Position numbers and translations under genes: made by a program. This document shows, piece by piece, positions 63,849 through 64,000 of a stretch of 64,000 bases of DNA. The notes beneath the pieces were generated by a model. The model was not told the origin of the DNA, did no database searches, and saw only the letters and a list, made by a program, of their open reading frames with translations. Origin of the DNA: an uncultured bacterium (lineage in GTDB: Bacteria > Cyanobacteriota > Vampirovibrionia > Gastranaerophilales > Gastranaerophilaceae); assembly GCA_902763805.1 (NCBI GenBank), contig CACWTN010000002.1:62001-126000 (forward strand). The letters run 5' to 3'. Position 1 is the first letter of the stretch; each line of letters starts with the position of its first letter.

Positions 63849-64000
63849 TGCGCCTGGATAAATTTTTAAAAGTTTCAAGATTAATAAAACGCAGAACGGT
63901 TGCCAATACTGTTTCTGAAATGGGTAAAGTTATCGTTAACGGTAATCCGGCAAAACCTGCGAAACAATTAAAAGTTGGTGATATAATCGAAATAGAGTAT
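63848..64000 (+). CDS. S4-domain RNA-binding protein, RqcP/Hsp15 type (3' end outside window)
   Basis: 51 residues visible. [20 protein letters not shown] is the S4 RNA-binding start shared by RqcP (YabO) and Hsp15; [24 protein letters not shown] completes most of the S4 fold. RqcP helps recycle nascent chains stuck on 50S subunits. Overlaps the phosphorylase gene by one base, so translation is coupled. Confidence 0.85.
   Translation, partial: MRLDKFLKVSRLIKRRTVANTVSEMGKVIVNGNPAKPAKQLKVGDIIEIEY

Overview
The window looks like a chromosome segment of an AT-rich, non-photosynthetic relative of the cyanobacteria, most likely a gut Gastranaerophilales (Vampirovibrionia/Melainabacteria). This is an inference. 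It rests on a Gram-negative envelope gene set (LpxI, LpxB, KdsA, an MlaFED/MCE transporter, Lgt), a FliO-like flagellar protein and a PilZ protein, fermentative energy genes (sodium-pumping biotin decarboxylase, 2-hydroxyacyl-CoA dehydratase activase), and many small orphan proteins with a shared N-terminal F-x-G type motif that I associate with this lineage. TAA, TAG and TGA are all used as normal stops.

Layout. 1-1654: partial orphan membrane protein (minus). 1.8-5.5 kb: ychF, a cleavable S24-type repressor facing a two-gene operon, and aroA. 5.6-8.6 kb: orphan gene, kdsA with a CoA-dehydratase activase, PilZ protein. 8.7-10.4 kb: an isolated rpsH-rplF-rplR operon. 10.4-16.4 kb: recR/ybaB/yebC group, an alcohol dehydrogenase, lgt with a TPR lipoprotein, an XRE regulator. 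16.6-24.9 kb: beta-barrel-like protein, the birA-oadG-oadA-oadB operon, a second large orphan membrane protein, secreted proteins. 25-27 kb: decayed zone with a response-regulator/histidine-kinase chimera, frameshifted ORFs, three tRNAs and a tandem repeat built from half a tRNA-Thr.

27.2-38.2 kb: an operon-like surface-polysaccharide cluster beside the tRNAs. It holds glycosyltransferases (two GT2-GT9 fusions and one GT2-acetyltransferase fusion), an FdtA/FdtB/FdtC-like amino-deoxysugar set, an NAD-sugar epimerase and an SGNH-like protein with an apparent premature stop. 38.2-39.8 kb: three small minus-strand orphans, one CheR-like. 40-45 kb: lpxI-lpxB, an HTH gene, recF-galE and an orphan.

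45.3-50 kb: lysS, then a kinase-Nudix-chorismate mutase-response regulator operon. 50-52.2 kb: fliO-like gene followed by a NeuB-like synthase and KdsC-like phosphatase. 52.2-58.2 kb: gcvT-gcvH-gcvPA, bioF, ctp protease, a secreted zincin. 58.3-59.5 kb: rplJ-rplL with an L10-type leader. 59.6-62.5 kb: mlaE-mlaF-mlaD. 62.6 kb to end: glycine-zipper orphan, purine nucleoside phosphorylase, and the start of an RqcP/Hsp15-type S4 protein.

Main links: biotin ligase is co-transcribed with the biotin-dependent sodium pump and bioF lies elsewhere in the window; lipid A, Kdo, nonulosonate-like and amino-sugar genes together point to an elaborate lipopolysaccharide or glycan surface. The most unusual signal is the recurring N-terminal motif in otherwise unrelated orphan proteins.
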